Source of the DNA: Heliocidaris erythrogramma
Taxonomy: Eukaryota; Echinodermata; Echinoidea; Camarodonta; Echinometridae
DNA length: 64,000 nucleotides
Assembly: GCA_025617745.1 (NCBI GenBank)
Contig: CM046871.1
Location: 30,439,094 to 30,503,093 of the forward strand
Direction: 5' to 3'
Part shown: positions 63,522 to 64,000 of the stretch, one piece after another
Layout: each line of letters starts with the position of its first letter
Numbering within the stretch: the stretch's first letter is position 1
Position numbers and translations under genes: made by a program
Notes under the pieces: model-generated
What the model saw: the letters and a program-made list of their open reading frames with translations, nothing else
The model's database searches: none
What the model was told of the DNA's origin: nothing

Positions 63522-64000
63522 TACACTAAAGGAAAAAAGAAACTTATAAAAGTTCAAGAGATCACCAAATTAAATTCTCTGCATGGAAATGTACCAAATT
63601 TGGATATAATGTTGATTCAATGCATGGCTTTAAATGACAGTCAATAACAAAAAGTTTTCTTCAATGCCACAAAAGAAATGTGCACTGAAGCAAAGGACTC
63701 TCTAATCCCCAAGTCACAAAGACAAACTGCAGCCTTGTACACCATATGCATGTCAATGAATGAAACAAAAGAATTTCAAAAGGGATTTGCAAGTTCATAT
63801 CCAAACAGATTAATAGCCAGTATGTCCACCTCTAGCTTGCTGGCAAGCTGTACACCGTCTTCGCATGCTTCCGATCAGATTCGCGATGGTAGCCTGGGGA
63901 ACATTGTTCCATTCCTCTTGCAGTGCTGCAATGAGCGTCTCCCTATTGATGGGTTGATTGATGGGTTGACACACGTCGACCAAGCTCTTCCCAGAGATGT
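63522..64000 (-). mobile_element. Tc1/mariner element, 3' part (cut by window end)
   Basis: TA at 63522-63523 is followed by CACTAAAGGAAAAAAGAAAC, a typical Tc1 end. About 285 bp further the minus-strand transposase C-terminus begins. The other end lies outside the window, so the TA duplication cannot be checked. Confidence 0.7.
63810..64000 (-). pseudogene. Tc1-like transposase C-terminus, frameshifted, partial
   Basis: The minus-strand frame ending at the TAA at 63810-63812 reads ETLIAALQEEWNNVPQATI, then ANLIGSMRRRC and ARGGHTGY. This is the standard Tc1 transposase end. The preceding HLWEELGRRV lies in another frame, so at least one frameshift separates them, next to a tandem GATGGGTTGATT duplication at about 63947-63970. 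It is therefore a decayed copy. Catalytic acids would lie beyond the window. Confidence 0.8.

Overview
The window is eukaryotic nuclear DNA, almost certainly from a marine invertebrate animal. An echinoderm such as a sea urchin is my best guess, as an inference only. The grounds are very long microsatellites, dense nested non-coding transposons, a Mag/SURL-type gypsy element, an APE-type LINE, a Tc1 relic, foldback-like repeats that recall sea-urchin TU elements, and a family-10 fucosyltransferase gene. There are no bacterial-type operons and no rRNA. I recognise only one probable host gene.

Layout: 1-5.3 kb holds diverged repeats, including one copy of an Alu-like (7SL-derived) SINE, and an AT-rich block. 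From about 5.35 to 33.25 kb lies a macro-array of a modular unit of about 2.17 kb. Its modules are: E (octamer/TGGCGCTATA), (GA)n, (GATA)n, D, GA-rich, and a foldback element built of short CCCC-rich subrepeats. The best-preserved pair of units is a very recent tandem duplication. The array is broken by TTAA-flanked and other MITEs, by an inverted segment, by hammerhead-like/Penelope-like fragments, and by a 4,984-bp element (23,936-28,919) with strong inverted ends and its own internal satellites. From 33.7 to 35.6 kb is a satellite of about 150 bp (300-bp dimers) in which most monomers carry a DR1 nuclear-receptor motif.

From 35.6 to 39 kb lies a decayed gypsy retrotransposon on the minus strand: gag, protease, RT and RNase H with two frame breaks, no integrase, a tRNA-Leu-type primer binding site and a possible short 5' LTR. 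From 39.5 to 44.1 kb are old relatives of the array unit with nested MITEs and the second 7SL-like SINE copy. From 44.1 to 53 kb the sequence is non-coding, with an 11-bp minisatellite, a 600-bp CTT/CCT tract, a pair of related long-TIR MITEs, and a tRNA-headed SINE beside an inverted repeat of its own tail. From 53.4 to about 57.0 kb is a LINE with an uninterrupted 1,002-residue endonuclease/RT ORF. From 60.76 to 62.36 kb is an alpha-1,3-fucosyltransferase-like Golgi enzyme whose coding region is one exon, preceded by a convincing splice acceptor. The window ends inside a decayed Tc1/mariner transposase on the minus strand.

Most long open frames in the window are translations of microsatellites and are not genes. 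Function therefore resides in the fucosyltransferase, in the LINE if it is active, and in whatever the repeat arrays do in chromatin. The most unusual items are the Alu-like SINE, the 5-kb inverted-end element, the foldback-bearing macro-array, the DR1 satellite and the tRNA-SINE inverted repeat.
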